Below, piece by piece: positions 26,309 to 35,865 of a stretch of 64,000 nt of DNA. Source of the DNA: Oscillospiraceae bacterium (GTDB lineage: Bacteria > Bacillota > Clostridia > Oscillospirales > Ruminococcaceae); NCBI GenBank assembly GCA_030153485.1, contig JAGUQX010000007.1, forward strand, positions 62,001 to 126,000, in the 5' to 3' direction. The notes under the pieces are model-generated. The model saw only the letters and a list, made by a program, of their open reading frames with translations. It had not been told where the DNA came from and searched no databases. The translations under genes were made by a program, and so were the position numbers. The first letter of the stretch is position 1. Every line of letters starts with the position of its first letter.

Positions 26309-28363
26309 ATGATTTTAAATAAATGGGAAATTCCAGATTTAAATAAAAGTAGAAAAGAGATTATTGAACTAGATTATAATTTAAATAACATTATAGCGTC
26401 CATATTAGTTAATAGAAATATAGATGATAATATTAATATGGATACATTTTATATAGAAGAATATAAATACGAATCGCCTTTTTGTATAGCTGATATGGAG
26501 ATAGCAGTATCGAGGATATACAGAGCTATAAAAGATGAAGAAATTATAGCTATCTATGGTGATTATGATTGTGATGGTGTTACTTCTTCCTCTATGTTAT
26601 ATCTTTATTTAAAATCTATAGGGGCAAATGTTATATATTATATCCCATCTAGAAGTGGAGAAGGATATGGCTTAAATTGTCAAGCTATAAAAACTTTAAA
26701 AGATAATAATATTGATTTAATTATAACTGTAGATAATGGAATAACCGCAGTTAATGAAGCTTCTTTTGCAAAAGCAGAAGGAATAGATTTAATTATCTCA
26801 GACCATCATAAAGTTCCAGATATAGTTCCAGATGCATATGCCATAGTTAATCCTCATAGAAAAGATTGTTTAAGTGAGTTTAAACATATATGTGGAGCAG
26901 GGGTTGCTTTTAAAATTATCGTAGCAATGGAAGATGGAGATTATGATGGTGTTTTTGAAGAATATGGGGACATTTTAGCTATTGGTACTGTTGGGGATGT
27001 TGTTCCGTTGATTCTAGATAATAGATTTTTTGTAAAAAAAGGAATTGAAATATTAAAGAAAACCACCAATATAGGTATTATAGCTTTATGTGAGGTAATA
27101 GGAATAGATTTAAAAGCTATTACTTCAGAAGTAATAGCTTTTAATATAGTTCCTAGAATAAACGCTGCAGGTAGAATGGGAAAGGCAACATTAGCGGTAG
27201 AGCTTTTAATTTGTGATGACTATGATGATGCTTTAAAATTAGCTAAAAATTTAGATAATTTAAATATTGAAAGAAAAGAAACAGAAAAAAATATATTAAA
27301 AAAAATTGATGAAAAAATTGAAAATATGATTGATATATCTAAAACTAAAGTTATAGTTTTATATGATAAAGATTGGCATCATGGAGTAATCGGAATAGTT
27401 TGTTCTAGAATTGTAGAAAAATATGGAAAGCCAACTATAGTTTTATCTATAGAAGGAGAATTTGCCACAGGATCTGGAAGAAGCGTTGGAGATTTCTCTT
27501 TATTTGATGCATTAATGAGTTGTAGAGAATGTTTTGAAAGATTTGGTGGACATAAGTATGCTGTAGGTATGACTATTTCTGTTGAAAGAATTGATGAATT
27601 TATAGAAAAAATAAATTTATATGTAGATAAAAATTTTGATATTATACCGCTTCCTTCATATAAAATTGATTACTGCTTAAAATCTGGTGATCTTACTATT
27701 GATAATATATATTCTTTAGATTTTTTAAAACCTTTCGGAAATCAAAATCCTGATCCCATATTTCTTCTTGATAATGCCATTATAGAAAATATTATACCTT
27801 TAAAAGATGATTCTCATATTAAAGTAATAGTTAATTTTCATGGTGAATTATATACATGTCTTAGATTTAATTGTTCTCAATATCAATTTTTCTATAAAAA
27901 AGGTGATAAAATTGATATAATAGGCAATATTGATATAAATGAATATAAGGGAAATAGAAGTATATCGATTAAAATAAAAGATTATAGATATAGTGATTTT
28001 GATCAAACAAGTTATATAGATGATTTGACTTTATATGAAAATTTTAAATTAAAAAAATTGTGTTCAATAGATAGTTGCTATATTCCTACAAAATCAGATA
28101 TATCATATATATATAAATTTATTAAATATAATAAATTATTTGATTATCATATAGATTATTTAATGTTTATTTTTAAAAACAAAGATATTAATTATTTTAA
28201 AATAAGGATTATTATAGATATTTTGTTAGAAGTTAATTTAATACAATTAAAAGAAACTTTAATAGGATTATCTATAATTGATAATCCTATTAAAGTTGAT
28301 TTAAAAAATACAAAAATATTTAAAAATCTTTTAAATCTGGGAGGTGAAAACATTGATTATTGA
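26309..28363 (+). CDS. recJ: Single-stranded-DNA exonuclease RecJ
   Basis: 684 residues. 5'-to-3' ssDNA exonuclease in recombination and mismatch repair. DHH phosphoesterase motifs in order: D-Y-D-C-D-G at about residue 86, V-D-N-G-I-T-A, S-D-H-H-K at about 165, and N-P-H-R; DHHA1 domain with the G-S-G-R-S and G-G-H-x-x-A-x-G-M signatures at about 390-425, then an OB-type domain and a C-terminal extension. ATG start after TTAGGGGG. It overlaps the 5' end of relA by 11 bases, so the two are translationally coupled. Confidence 0.95.
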   Translation: MILNKWEIPDLNKSRKEIIELDYNLNNIIASILVNRNIDDNINMDTFYIEEYKYESPFCIADMEIAVSRIYRAIKDEEIIAIYGDYDCDGVTSSSMLYLYLKSIGANVIYYIPSRSGEGYGLNCQAIKTLKDNNIDLIITVDNGITAVNEASFAKAEGIDLIISDHHKVPDIVPDAYAIVNPHRKDCLSEFKHICGAGVAFKIIVAMEDGDYDGVFEEYGDILAIGTVGDVVPLILDNRFFVKKGIEILKKTTNIGIIALCEVIGIDLKAITSEVIAFNIVPRINAAGRMGKATLAVELLICDDYDDALKLAKNLDNLNIERKETEKNILKKIDEKIENMIDISKTKVIVLYDKDWHHGVIGIVCSRIVEKYGKPTIVLSIEGEFATGSGRSVGDFSLFDALMSCRECFERFGGHKYAVGMTISVERIDEFIEKINLYVDKNFDIIPLPSYKIDYCLKSGDLTIDNIYSLDFLKPFGNQNPDPIFLLDNAIIENIIPLKDDSHIKVIVNFHGELYTCLRFNCSQYQFFYKKGDKIDIIGNIDINEYKGNRSISIKIKDYRYSDFDQTSYIDDLTLYENFKLKKLCSIDSCYIPTKSDISYIYKFIKYNKLFDYHIDYLMFIFKNKDINYFKIRIIIDILLEVNLIQLKETLIGLSIIDNPIKVDLKNTKIFKNLLNLGGENIDY

Positions 28364-30542
28364 TATAGATAATTTTATGCAAATTGTTTCTAATAGTGAT
28401 AAATCATATGATAAAGATAAAATTTATAGTAGTTATTTAGTAGCTGAAAAAGCTCATAGAAATCAAAAAAGAGTTTCTGGAGATAATTATATAACACATC
28501 CTATATCGGTGGCTGCTATAATTATAGAGTTGGGAATGGATACAGATTCTATATGTGCTTGCCTTTTGCATGATGTAGTTGAGGATACTGATGTAACTAT
28601 AGAAGATATAAAAAAAGAATTTGGAAAAGATGTTTCTTGTATGGTTGATGGGGTTACAAAACTTGGAAAAGTTCCATTAACTACAGAAAAAGAAGCACAA
28701 GCTGAAAATATTAGAAAGATGTTTTTGGCAATGTCAAAAGATATAAGAGTTGTAATAATAAAACTTGCTGATAGGCTACATAATATGAAAACTTTAAAAT
28801 ATATGAAGCCTCAAAAGCAAAGAGATAAAGCCTTAGAAACAATGGAAATTTATTCTCCATTAGCACATAGGTTAGGAATTAGATGGATTAAAGAAGAATT
28901 AGAAGATTTAGCTTTAAAATATTTAGATAATTTTGCTTATGGAGAGATAGAAAAAACAATGTTATTAAATCAAATAGAGAGAGAAAAGTTTATTAATATT
29001 ATAAAAATTAATATAGATAATAAATTATTAGAAACAGGATTAAAGTCTGAAATTCAGGGGCGTGTGAAAAGCTTTTATGGAATATATAGAAAAGTTTATA
29101 TAGCAGGAAAAAGCTTTGAAGAAGTTTATGATATATATGCATTGCGAGTTATAGTAAATAATATATCAGAATGCTATAACGTTTTGGGTATAGTTCATGA
29201 TATATTTAAACCTATACCGAATAGATTTAAAGATTATATATCTACACCGAAACCAAATATGTATCAATCTCTTCACACAACTGTTATAGGAAATAAAGGA
29301 ATTCCTTTTGAGGTACAAATACGAACATGGGATATGCATTATACAGCTGAATACGGAATTGCTGCACATTGGAAATATAAGGCTGGCGTAGAATCTGATA
29401 AAAATTTAGATGATCGACTTAGCTGGATTAGAAAGATGATAGAGAGTCAGAAAGAAGCAGATGATATAGATGATATTGTATCATCTATAAAAGATGATAT
29501 TGGATTTGAAGAAGTTTTTGTTTATACACCAAATGGAGAATTAAAGAGTCTTCCTTTTGGATCTACAATAATTGATTTTGCATATAGTATACATTCTGAA
29601 GTTGGCCATAGAATGATAGGTTCTAAGATAAACGGAAAGATTGTTCCAATATCCACCAAGCTTATTACAGGGCAAATAATAGAAATAATTACGACAAAAA
29701 ATGAAAATCATAGTCCTAGTAAAGATTGGCTAAAACTTGCTAAAACTAGTGAAGCTAGGAATAAAATTAGATCATGGTACAAAAATCGAAGAAGAGAAGA
29801 GAATATATTAGAAGGAAGAGAAAGTTTTGAAAAAGAGTTAAAAAAATCTATAAAAACTTCTAATGATAAATTTTTCTTAGATTGCGTATGTGTTTTAAAA
29901 AAAAGGTATCATTTTGAATCCGAAGAAGATTTATTTGCAGCAATAGGATATGGAGGAATTTCTCTATTAAAAATTATACAAAAGATTAAAGAAGATTATA
30001 TCTTAGATTTAGAGAGAAGTAGAAAAGAAAAAATAAATAAAGTTTTAGAAAAATCTATAAATAAAAATATTGATAAAACTAATAATGGAATTATAGTAGA
30101 AAATATTGATAATTGTCTTGTTAAATTTTCAAAATGTTGCAATCCTCTTCCTGGAGATGATATAATAGGGTTTATTACAAGAGGTTTTGGAGTTTCTATT
30201 CATCAAAAAACATGTTTAAATATCGAAAAAATATTGAATAATATAGAAGAAGTGGGTAGGCTTGTAAATGTTTCTTGGTCTGATACCAAAAAGAATCATT
30301 TTCGTTCAACAATAAGTATTACTGCTAGTGGAAGTAATTCTATGCTTGCTGATATAAGTGTTTCTATATCTTCGTTTAAAGTTCCTATACATAGTGCTAT
30401 CGCTAGAGAACTAAAAGATGGTAATTCGAATATATTAATAACTTTTGGTATAAATGGAATAGATCAGTTAAATGATATTATAGAAAAACTTAATAAAATA
30501 AATGGTTTGATATCTATTATTAGAGTTGGAAATAAAATTTAA
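28353..30542 (+). CDS. relA: Bifunctional (p)ppGpp synthetase/hydrolase
   Basis: 729 residues with the full long RSH plan: HD hydrolase domain (L-L-H-D-V-V-E-D-T at about residue 71), RelA synthetase domain (about 230-345, with Y-Q-S-L-H-T-T-V), TGS domain (about 385-450, V-Y-T-P-N-G-E), a helical region, and a C-terminal ACT domain. Both catalytic halves look complete. It makes and degrades the stringent-response alarmone. A GTG at 28344 is in frame but is part of the GGGAGGTG box; TTG 28353 is the better start. Gene order recJ-relA-glyoxalase-like hydrolase is common in Firmicutes. Confidence 0.95.
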   Translation: MIIDIDNFMQIVSNSDKSYDKDKIYSSYLVAEKAHRNQKRVSGDNYITHPISVAAIIIELGMDTDSICACLLHDVVEDTDVTIEDIKKEFGKDVSCMVDGVTKLGKVPLTTEKEAQAENIRKMFLAMSKDIRVVIIKLADRLHNMKTLKYMKPQKQRDKALETMEIYSPLAHRLGIRWIKEELEDLALKYLDNFAYGEIEKTMLLNQIEREKFINIIKINIDNKLLETGLKSEIQGRVKSFYGIYRKVYIAGKSFEEVYDIYALRVIVNNISECYNVLGIVHDIFKPIPNRFKDYISTPKPNMYQSLHTTVIGNKGIPFEVQIRTWDMHYTAEYGIAAHWKYKAGVESDKNLDDRLSWIRKMIESQKEADDIDDIVSSIKDDIGFEEVFVYTPNGELKSLPFGSTIIDFAYSIHSEVGHRMIGSKINGKIVPISTKLITGQIIEIITTKNENHSPSKDWLKLAKTSEARNKIRSWYKNRRREENILEGRESFEKELKKSIKTSNDKFFLDCVCVLKKRYHFESEEDLFAAIGYGGISLLKIIQKIKEDYILDLERSRKEKINKVLEKSINKNIDKTNNGIIVENIDNCLVKFSKCCNPLPGDDIIGFITRGFGVSIHQKTCLNIEKILNNIEEVGRLVNVSWSDTKKNHFRSTISITASGSNSMLADISVSISSFKVPIHSAIARELKDGNSNILITFGINGIDQLNDIIEKLNKINGLISIIRVGNKI

Positions 30543-30565
30543 AAAATTAATTAGAAAGGAAATAT

Positions 30566-31210
30566 ATGAATTACAAAAGAATACCAATGGGACCTTTACA
30601 AACAAATTGTTATATAATAACAACAAATAATAATAATGGAATAATAATTGATCCAGGAGTTACAGAAAAAGTTTTTTTGGATTATTTAGATTATATGGAC
30701 AAATCTAACATAACTATAAAAAAAATTCTTCTAACTCATGGACATTTTGATCATATTTTCTCTGTGTCTTATCTAAAAAAAAGGTATGGTTGTGAAATAT
30801 ATATTGGAAAATCAGATGTTGAAATGTTGTGTGACAATATTAAAAATTTAGCTAATGATTTTCATGATCAATCATTAGATTGTGTATATCCAGATTTTGC
30901 TTTAGAAAATGAAAATTTTTTTGAATTAGATGATATATCTTTTAAAATTTATTCAACTCCAGGGCATACAAAAGGGTGTTTAATATATGTTAATAATAGA
31001 GATAAAATTATTTTTTCAGGAGATACTATATTTAAAGGGTTTGTAGGAAGAACAGACTTATATTCTGGTAATAGCGAAGAGATGGTTAAAAGTTTAAAGT
31101 TTATATCTACTTTTGATGATGATTTTAAAATTTTTGGTGGACATGAAGAAGAGACAACTATTTTATATGAAAAACAAAATAACAAATATTTTTCAAAATT
31201 TATTATATAA
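30566..31210 (+). CDS. Metallo-beta-lactamase-fold hydrolase (glyoxalase II-like)
   Basis: 214 residues, cytoplasmic. Has the zinc motif T-H-G-H-F-D-H at about residue 58, G-H-T-K-G at about 135, S-G-D-T-I-F at about 152, and a C-terminal G-G-H-E. The start P-M-G-P-L-Q-T-N-C-Y and D-P-G-V match the small YqgX/glyoxalase-II-like group that often follows relA. Likely a thioester hydrolase, exact substrate unknown. Fifth codon region and AAAGGAAAT box support the ATG at 30566. Confidence 0.9.
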   Translation: MNYKRIPMGPLQTNCYIITTNNNNGIIIDPGVTEKVFLDYLDYMDKSNITIKKILLTHGHFDHIFSVSYLKKRYGCEIYIGKSDVEMLCDNIKNLANDFHDQSLDCVYPDFALENENFFELDDISFKIYSTPGHTKGCLIYVNNRDKIIFSGDTIFKGFVGRTDLYSGNSEEMVKSLKFISTFDDDFKIFGGHEEETTILYEKQNNKYFSKFII

Positions 31211-31228
31211 TAAAAGGTGGTAATTATT

Positions 31229-31624
31229 ATGGGATTATTTGATGACGTTATATCCAAAGCAAAAGATGTTGCAAAGATTGCTACAAATAAGACAGAGGAA
31301 GTTGTTGGAGTATCAAAGTTAAAATTAAAATCTATGAATATTAATTCGCAAATAAAAAAAACTTTTGAAGAATTGGGAAGCGCTGTTTATTGTATGAATA
31401 AAAAAAATCGAGATAATGGAGATATTGTTAAAAAGCTTTTAATAGATGTTGATAAATTATTTGTTGAACAAAAAGATATAATTCAAAAAATATCTAATAT
31501 AAAACATGAAAAAATTTGTAATTCTTGTGGAACGAGTATATCTTTAGATTATGCATACTGCTATAATTGTGGGGATAATTTGGAAAAAAATAATATTAAA
31601 AATTATACAACTTTATCAGAATAA
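31229..31624 (+). CDS. Zinc-ribbon protein of unknown function
   Basis: 131 residues. N-terminal helical, Lys-rich part (likely coiled coil, about 1-90) followed by a zinc ribbon with two C-x-x-C pairs (C-N-S-C-G and C-Y-N-C-G, at about 97-118). Starts M-G-L-F-D-D-V, common in small zinc-ribbon proteins of Firmicutes. A GTG at 31217 is in frame but inside the AAAGGTGG box; ATG 31229 is used. 18 bases after the hydrolase gene, so probably in the recJ-relA unit. No specific function can be given. Confidence 0.75.
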   Translation: MGLFDDVISKAKDVAKIATNKTEEVVGVSKLKLKSMNINSQIKKTFEELGSAVYCMNKKNRDNGDIVKKLLIDVDKLFVEQKDIIQKISNIKHEKICNSCGTSISLDYAYCYNCGDNLEKNNIKNYTTLSE

Positions 31625-31702
31625 TATAATAATATTTATGTATAAAGATGAATTATATTTCATAAAATGAATTAATATTTGATTCCTAAGGAAGTGTTTT
31701 AT

Positions 31703-33445
31703 TTGTCAAAAAATCACAGACAGAGTTTTATATATGGAGCAACAATACTTGGAATATCTATGATTATTGTTAAAATAATAGGTGCTTTTTTCAAAATACC
31801 GTTGGGGAATATCCTTGGAAATACTGGAATGGGATATTTTAGTACAGCTTATAATATATTTGTCCCAATATACACCCTTGCTATGGCGGGTTTTCCAGCC
31901 GCAGTTTCTAAACTTGTTTCAGAAGCTTCTGTTAAAGGTAATTATAGGGACGCAAGAAAAATATTTAAAATATCTAGTACTTTTTATTTTTTAACTGGAA
32001 TTGTAGGTTTTTTCTTTATAATTTTTATTGCAAAGTATTTTTCTACCACTTTTGCAGATGAAAAATCTTTTTTATCAATTATAGCGATAGCTCCAGCTGT
32101 CTTTTTTGGCTGTATTATGTCATCTTTTAGAGGATATTATGAAGGGCTTAGAAATATGAAGCCTACAGCTATATCTCAAATTATTGAAAGTTTTGTGAAG
32201 TTAATATTAGGGTTATTTATGGCATCTACTGTAATCAATATTGGTTTTTATCAATATTCAAAAACAGGATTTGTTTTTGGTGTTATTGCAAAAAGCAGAC
32301 AAGAGGCAAATTTAATAGTTCTTCCATATGCATCTGCAGCCGCTATACTAGGTGTTACCATTAGCACATTTATAGGTATGGTATATTTGATTTATATACA
32401 TAAGAAAAAATCAAACTATATAACTAAAAAAATGCTAATAGATTCTCCTAAAGCTAGTGATGGAAAAATAATACTAAAAAAACTTATCTCTATAGCGATA
32501 CCAATTTCTATAGGAGCTTTAGTTATAAATTTAACATCTATGATAGATTTAGTAACTATAATATCTAGACTTGATCATATAGTTGATACAAATTTAGATG
32601 AACTTATATCATCTTTTAACGGACTTATACCAATAGAAATTATAGAAAAAGGAACTATATCTAATTTTATTTGGGGAGCTTACGGTGGTCTTGCGGTTTC
32701 TATTTTTAACCTTGTTCCAGCTTTTACAAATATTTTTGCCAAGAGTGCTTTGCCAAACGTTAGTGCACAATTTGCTATGAATAATAATAAATCTTTAAAA
32801 AAAAGTGTTGAATCAGTTATAAGAGTAACAACTTTTTTTGCCATACCAGCCGGTACGGGAATATTTATAATGTCTGAACAAATACTAATGTTATTGTATA
32901 GTTCAAAATCTAGCGATGCACTTGTAGCTGCACCTACATTAAGCATAATGGGTATAGGAGTTATCTTTTTATCTATTGTGACCCCAATATTCGCTATACT
33001 ACAGGGTGTTGGGAGGCAATATTTACCTGTTATTTTTATGCTAATTGGAGCAACAATAAAATATATAATAAACTATATATTAGTTGGTATACCAAGTATA
33101 AATATAATTGGTGCCCCATTAGGTACTATTGCTTGTTATGGGTTGATATTAATTTTTTGTTTGTTTTCTTTAAAACATATTATTAAAGTAAAAATATCAT
33201 ATTTTAATATATTTGGAAAACCTTTAATAGCAGGTTTTTTTTGTGGAATAACTGCGTGGAGTAGTTATGGTTTAATAAGTAGAATGCTTTCAAAAAATAT
33301 ATCAACAATTATTTCTATAGGTTTAGCTGGACTTGTTTATATGATAGTTTTGATTCTTTTAAAAGCTATAACAGAAGATGATATTATAATGCTACCTAAA
33401 GGTGATAAGTTGCTAAAATTATTTTCTAAAATAGTTTCTAAGTAA
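31703..33445 (+). CDS. SpoVB-like MOP-superfamily polysaccharide/lipid flippase
   Basis: About 580 residues with roughly fourteen membrane segments. The first helices show G-A-T-I-L-G-I-S-M-I-I-V-K-I-I-G-A-F-F-K-I-P-L (given here in single-letter steps), typical of the SpoVB/MurJ-like branch of the MOP flippase superfamily, and F-R-G-Y-Y-E-G is present in the fourth segment. In B. subtilis SpoVB is needed for cortex synthesis; paralogues such as YtgP share the fold, so the exact member is open. TTG 31703 after AAGGAAGTG is preferred to the upstream TTG at 31679. Confidence 0.85.
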   Translation: MSKNHRQSFIYGATILGISMIIVKIIGAFFKIPLGNILGNTGMGYFSTAYNIFVPIYTLAMAGFPAAVSKLVSEASVKGNYRDARKIFKISSTFYFLTGIVGFFFIIFIAKYFSTTFADEKSFLSIIAIAPAVFFGCIMSSFRGYYEGLRNMKPTAISQIIESFVKLILGLFMASTVINIGFYQYSKTGFVFGVIAKSRQEANLIVLPYASAAAILGVTISTFIGMVYLIYIHKKKSNYITKKMLIDSPKASDGKIILKKLISIAIPISIGALVINLTSMIDLVTIISRLDHIVDTNLDELISSFNGLIPIEIIEKGTISNFIWGAYGGLAVSIFNLVPAFTNIFAKSALPNVSAQFAMNNNKSLKKSVESVIRVTTFFAIPAGTGIFIMSEQILMLLYSSKSSDALVAAPTLSIMGIGVIFLSIVTPIFAILQGVGRQYLPVIFMLIGATIKYIINYILVGIPSINIIGAPLGTIACYGLILIFCLFSLKHIIKVKISYFNIFGKPLIAGFFCGITAWSSYGLISRMLSKNISTIISIGLAGLVYMIVLILLKAITEDDIIMLPKGDKLLKLFSKIVSK

Positions 33446-33462
33446 TTTATATTTAAAAACTA

Positions 33463-33491
33463 TTGACTAATAGGTTAAATGTATCTATTAT
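33463..33491 (+). promoter_or_regulatory. Sigma-A type promoter for hup
   Basis: TTGACT (33463-33468) and TATTAT (33486-33491), 17-base spacer, upstream of the TTTAA repeat tract. Confidence 0.6.
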
Positions 33492-33513
33492 ATTGAATGA
33501 TATAATAAATTTA

Positions 33514-33540
33514 TTTAATTTAATTTAATTTAATTTAATT
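33514..33540. repeat. TTTAA pentanucleotide tandem repeat
   Basis: Five exact TTTAA units plus TT in the untranslated leader of hup, between its predicted promoter and the GGAGG box. Copy number of such a tract can change by slippage. Confidence 0.85.
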
Positions 33541-33577
33541 AAATTATTTTAGATATTTAATAGGAGGTTTAAATAAA

Positions 33578-33853
33578 ATGACAAAAACAGATTTAATTAG
33601 CAAAGTTGCAGAAAAATCTCAACTTTCAAAAAAAGATTCTGAAAAAGCTGTTAATACATGTATAGAAGTTATTTCTGAAACACTTTCTACAGGTGAAAAA
33701 GTTCAACTTGTTGGATTTGGAACATTTGACGTTAGAGATAGAGCGGCTAGAGAAGGGAAGAATCCTTTAACAGGTGAAAAATTATCTATACCTGCAACAA
33801 GAGTACCAGCGTTTAAAGCGGGAAAATCATTAAAAGAGCTAGTTTCAAAATAA
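33578..33853 (+). CDS. hup: HU family DNA-binding protein
   Basis: 91 residues, typical HU length. Dimerisation helices at the N-terminus (T-K-T-D-L-I-S-K-V-A), the G-F-G-T-F signature at about 46-50, and the DNA-binding arm with R-x-G-x-N-P-L-T-G-E and the intercalating-proline region I-P-A-T-R-V-P-A-F-K-A-G-K. Architectural nucleoid protein. Strong AGGAGG box, own promoter and own terminator. It precedes rqcP-yabP-yabQ, the usual neighbourhood in Clostridia. Confidence 0.97.
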   Translation: MTKTDLISKVAEKSQLSKKDSEKAVNTCIEVISETLSTGEKVQLVGFGTFDVRDRAAREGKNPLTGEKLSIPATRVPAFKAGKSLKELVSK

Positions 33854-33887
33854 GGAAATCGGTCATAGACCGATTTCCTTATTTATA
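33851..33887 (+). terminator. Terminator after hup
   Basis: 14-base stem (33851-33864 with 33868-33881) containing GGAAATCGGTC, a 3-base loop and a T-rich tail. The stem includes the hup stop codon. Confidence 0.85.
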
Positions 33888-33913
33888 ATATTTATGAAAA
33901 GGGGTAATTTATT

Positions 33914-34156
33914 TTGAGGCTTGATAAATATTTAAAGATGACAAGACTTATAAAAAGAAGGACAGTGTCGAATAAAGCATGTGATGCAGGAAAAATTATT
34001 GTTAATAATTCACCAGCAAAGCCGTCATATATTGTGAAAATAGATGATATAATAGATATATGTATTGGAAAGACTAATCTTAAAGTAAAAGTTGTGGATA
34101 TTCCAAAAGTTGAAAGTAAAGAAACCTCTATAAATAACTATGTTATAATAAATTAG
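33914..34156 (+). CDS. rqcP: S4-domain RNA-binding protein RqcP (YabO)
   Basis: 80 residues, TTG start after GGGGTAA. One S4 domain: M-R-L-D-K-Y-L-K at the start, L-I-K-R-R-T-V-S-N-K-A-C-D-A-G, V-N-N-x-x-A-K-P-S-Y. RqcP works with RqcH on the 60S-like 50S subunit to add poly-Ala tails to stalled nascent chains. Sits in the conserved order hup-rqcP-yabP-yabQ-divIC-yabR. Confidence 0.93.
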   Translation: MRLDKYLKMTRLIKRRTVSNKACDAGKIIVNNSPAKPSYIVKIDDIIDICIGKTNLKVKVVDIPKVESKETSINNYVIIN

Positions 34157-34221
34157 TCATAAGATTCTATTATTTATCATATATTTTATAATAATAAATG
34201 ATAAATAAAGGAGCTTTAAAT

Positions 34222-34503
34222 ATGAAAGATGGTAAGAATGTTATACGATTACCTCATAATATTATATTAGAGGATAGAAAAAAACTAATAGTATCAGGAG
34301 TCATAGATATTGATAGTTTTGATGAATCTTTAATAGTCGCTTTTACAGATATGGGAGATTTAAATATAAAAGGAAAAGACCTGCATATAAATAAACTCAA
34401 TGTGGAAACAGGAGAATTAAGCGTTGAAGGAGACATATTCGCTTTAATTTATTCGGATGATACAAAAAGAGATGGTGGATTTTTTTCTAAATTATTTAAA
34501 TAG
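34222..34503 (+). CDS. yabP: Sporulation protein YabP
   Basis: 93 residues, soluble. YabP/YqfC domain with the opening H-N-I-I-L-E-D-R-K-K-L-I-V-S-G and D-S-F-D-E motif. In B. subtilis yabP is transcribed by sigma-E in the mother cell and, with yabQ, is needed for the spore cortex. An in-frame ATG at 34198 lies upstream of AAAGGAG; ATG 34222, 8 bases after that box, is chosen. 2 bases before the yabQ GTG region, so coupled. Confidence 0.93.
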   Translation: MKDGKNVIRLPHNIILEDRKKLIVSGVIDIDSFDESLIVAFTDMGDLNIKGKDLHINKLNVETGELSVEGDIFALIYSDDTKRDGGFFSKLFK

Positions 34504-34514
34504 GTGTGATTTTA

Positions 34515-35015
34515 TTGCATGTAGTTTCTAATCAAACAATATATTTTTTATATTCTTGTATATTAGGATTTTCTTTTGGTTTTTTATATGATTTTTTTAG
34601 GATACTCAGAATAAATATTAAATTTAATTTTATATTTATATTTATTCAAGATATTTTATTTTTTTTATCTATAACAATTTTAACATTATTATTTTTTATA
34701 ACAGCAAGTGATGGAAATATTAGATTTTTTTTAATAATAGGAGAACTTTTAGGATATATTATATATTATTTTATAATGGGCAATGTCACTATAAAAATAT
34801 CCCAAAAAATTATTATATTTATAAAAAAAATATTTATTATTATTTATAAAGTGTTTTTTAGACCAATTTTAAAAATTATTTTTAAAATATATAGTGTTTT
34901 ATTAAAAAAAATCTCCAAAATAAAGATAAATAATGTTTTATATAAAAAAAATAAAGATTTTAGCTTGAAAAAAAATAATATAATGTTGTATAATCTAATT
35001 AGGAGTAAAAAATAG
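34515..35015 (+). CDS. yabQ: Spore cortex biosynthesis protein YabQ
   Basis: 166 residues with about four to five membrane segments in the first 110 residues and a very basic C-terminal tail. Begins H-V-V-S-N-Q-T and has the G-F-x-x-G-F-L-Y-D-F-F-R pattern of YabQ. Mother-cell membrane protein located in the forespore outer membrane and needed for cortex in B. subtilis. GTG 34506 is in frame but falls in the AGGTG box; TTG 34515 is preferred. Confidence 0.9.
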   Translation: MHVVSNQTIYFLYSCILGFSFGFLYDFFRILRINIKFNFIFIFIQDILFFLSITILTLLFFITASDGNIRFFLIIGELLGYIIYYFIMGNVTIKISQKIIIFIKKIFIIIYKVFFRPILKIIFKIYSVLLKKISKIKINNVLYKKNKDFSLKKNNIMLYNLIRSKK

Positions 35016-35044
35016 ATTTTAATATTAGAAAGGGCATACTTTTA

Positions 35045-35338
35045 ATGAGAAAACTAAAAAGAAGTTTTTATAAAAGTAATATCTTTAAAATTCTTTTATT
35101 TATACTTTCTTGTTTAATTATTTTCAACTTATTTTTGATTAGATCTAATATAATTGAAAAAAATTCTGAGATTAATTTATTGAAAGAAAAAATTATAATA
35201 GAAAATAAAAGTATAGAAGATTTAAGAAATATTTTAAAAGATGAAAATTTAGAAGAGTATATCAAAGAGCTTGCTCGAGATAAATTGGAATTTATGGAAA
35301 AAGGGGAAAGAGTCTTCATTGATATTTATGGCAGATAA
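35045..35338 (+). CDS. divIC: Septum formation initiator DivIC/FtsB-like
   Basis: 97 residues, bitopic: basic N-terminus, one membrane segment (about 14-34), an extracellular coiled coil (about 38-65) and the family end motif E-L-A-R-D-K-L-E-F-M-E-K-G-E. Partners of the FtsL-DivIB divisome complex. In its usual place between yabQ and yabR. Confidence 0.9.
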   Translation: MRKLKRSFYKSNIFKILLFILSCLIIFNLFLIRSNIIEKNSEINLLKEKIIIENKSIEDLRNILKDENLEEYIKELARDKLEFMEKGERVFIDIYGR

Positions 35339-35378
35339 GTATCATTATTTTTTATTTTGAAGGAGGCATTTGGTTTAA

Positions 35379-35852
35379 ATGCAGCTTGATATTGGAAGCA
35401 TATACGACGGTAGAGTTACAGGTATAACTAGTTTTGGAGCTTTTGTAGAGCTTGCTCCAGGTATAACAGGTATGGTTCATATTTCAGAGGTTTCTGTTTC
35501 ATATGTAAAAGAAGTTTCGGATCATCTTGAAGTTGGTCAGATGGTTAAAGTTATGATTTTGAAAATGGATGATCCTAAAAAAATTAGTTTGTCTATAAAA
35601 AAGACTGATATATTAAACACCAATACTTCTAATTCTGAAAATAATAATGGTTTTAATAAAAAAAGTTTTAATAGAAATTCTGGTAGAGATAGAAAATTTG
35701 ATTCTGGTTCTAATCATAAAAAAAATGACCCTGTTTCTTTTGAAGATATGTTATCAAAGTTTAAACAAAATAGTGATGAAAAACTTTGTGATTTAAAGAA
35801 ATTTATGGATAATAAGCGAAGTTCTTATTCTAGAAGAGGCGGATCTAGATAA
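35379..35852 (+). CDS. yabR: S1-domain RNA-binding protein YabR
   Basis: 157 residues. One S1 domain (about 3-75): G-S-I-Y-D-G-R-V-T-G-I-T-S-F-G-A-F-V and G-M-V-H-I-S-E-V. The rest is an Asn/Ser/Arg-rich, disordered tail ending in basic residues. Role in RNA binding is presumed; no defined substrate. The AAGGAGG box is 12 bases from the ATG, slightly long. spoIIE and tilS, which often follow yabR, are not here; a terminator comes next. Confidence 0.9.
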   Translation: MQLDIGSIYDGRVTGITSFGAFVELAPGITGMVHISEVSVSYVKEVSDHLEVGQMVKVMILKMDDPKKISLSIKKTDILNTNTSNSENNNGFNKKSFNRNSGRDRKFDSGSNHKKNDPVSFEDMLSKFKQNSDEKLCDLKKFMDNKRSSYSRRGGSR

Positions 35853-35865
35853 GAGAATCTAGAGT

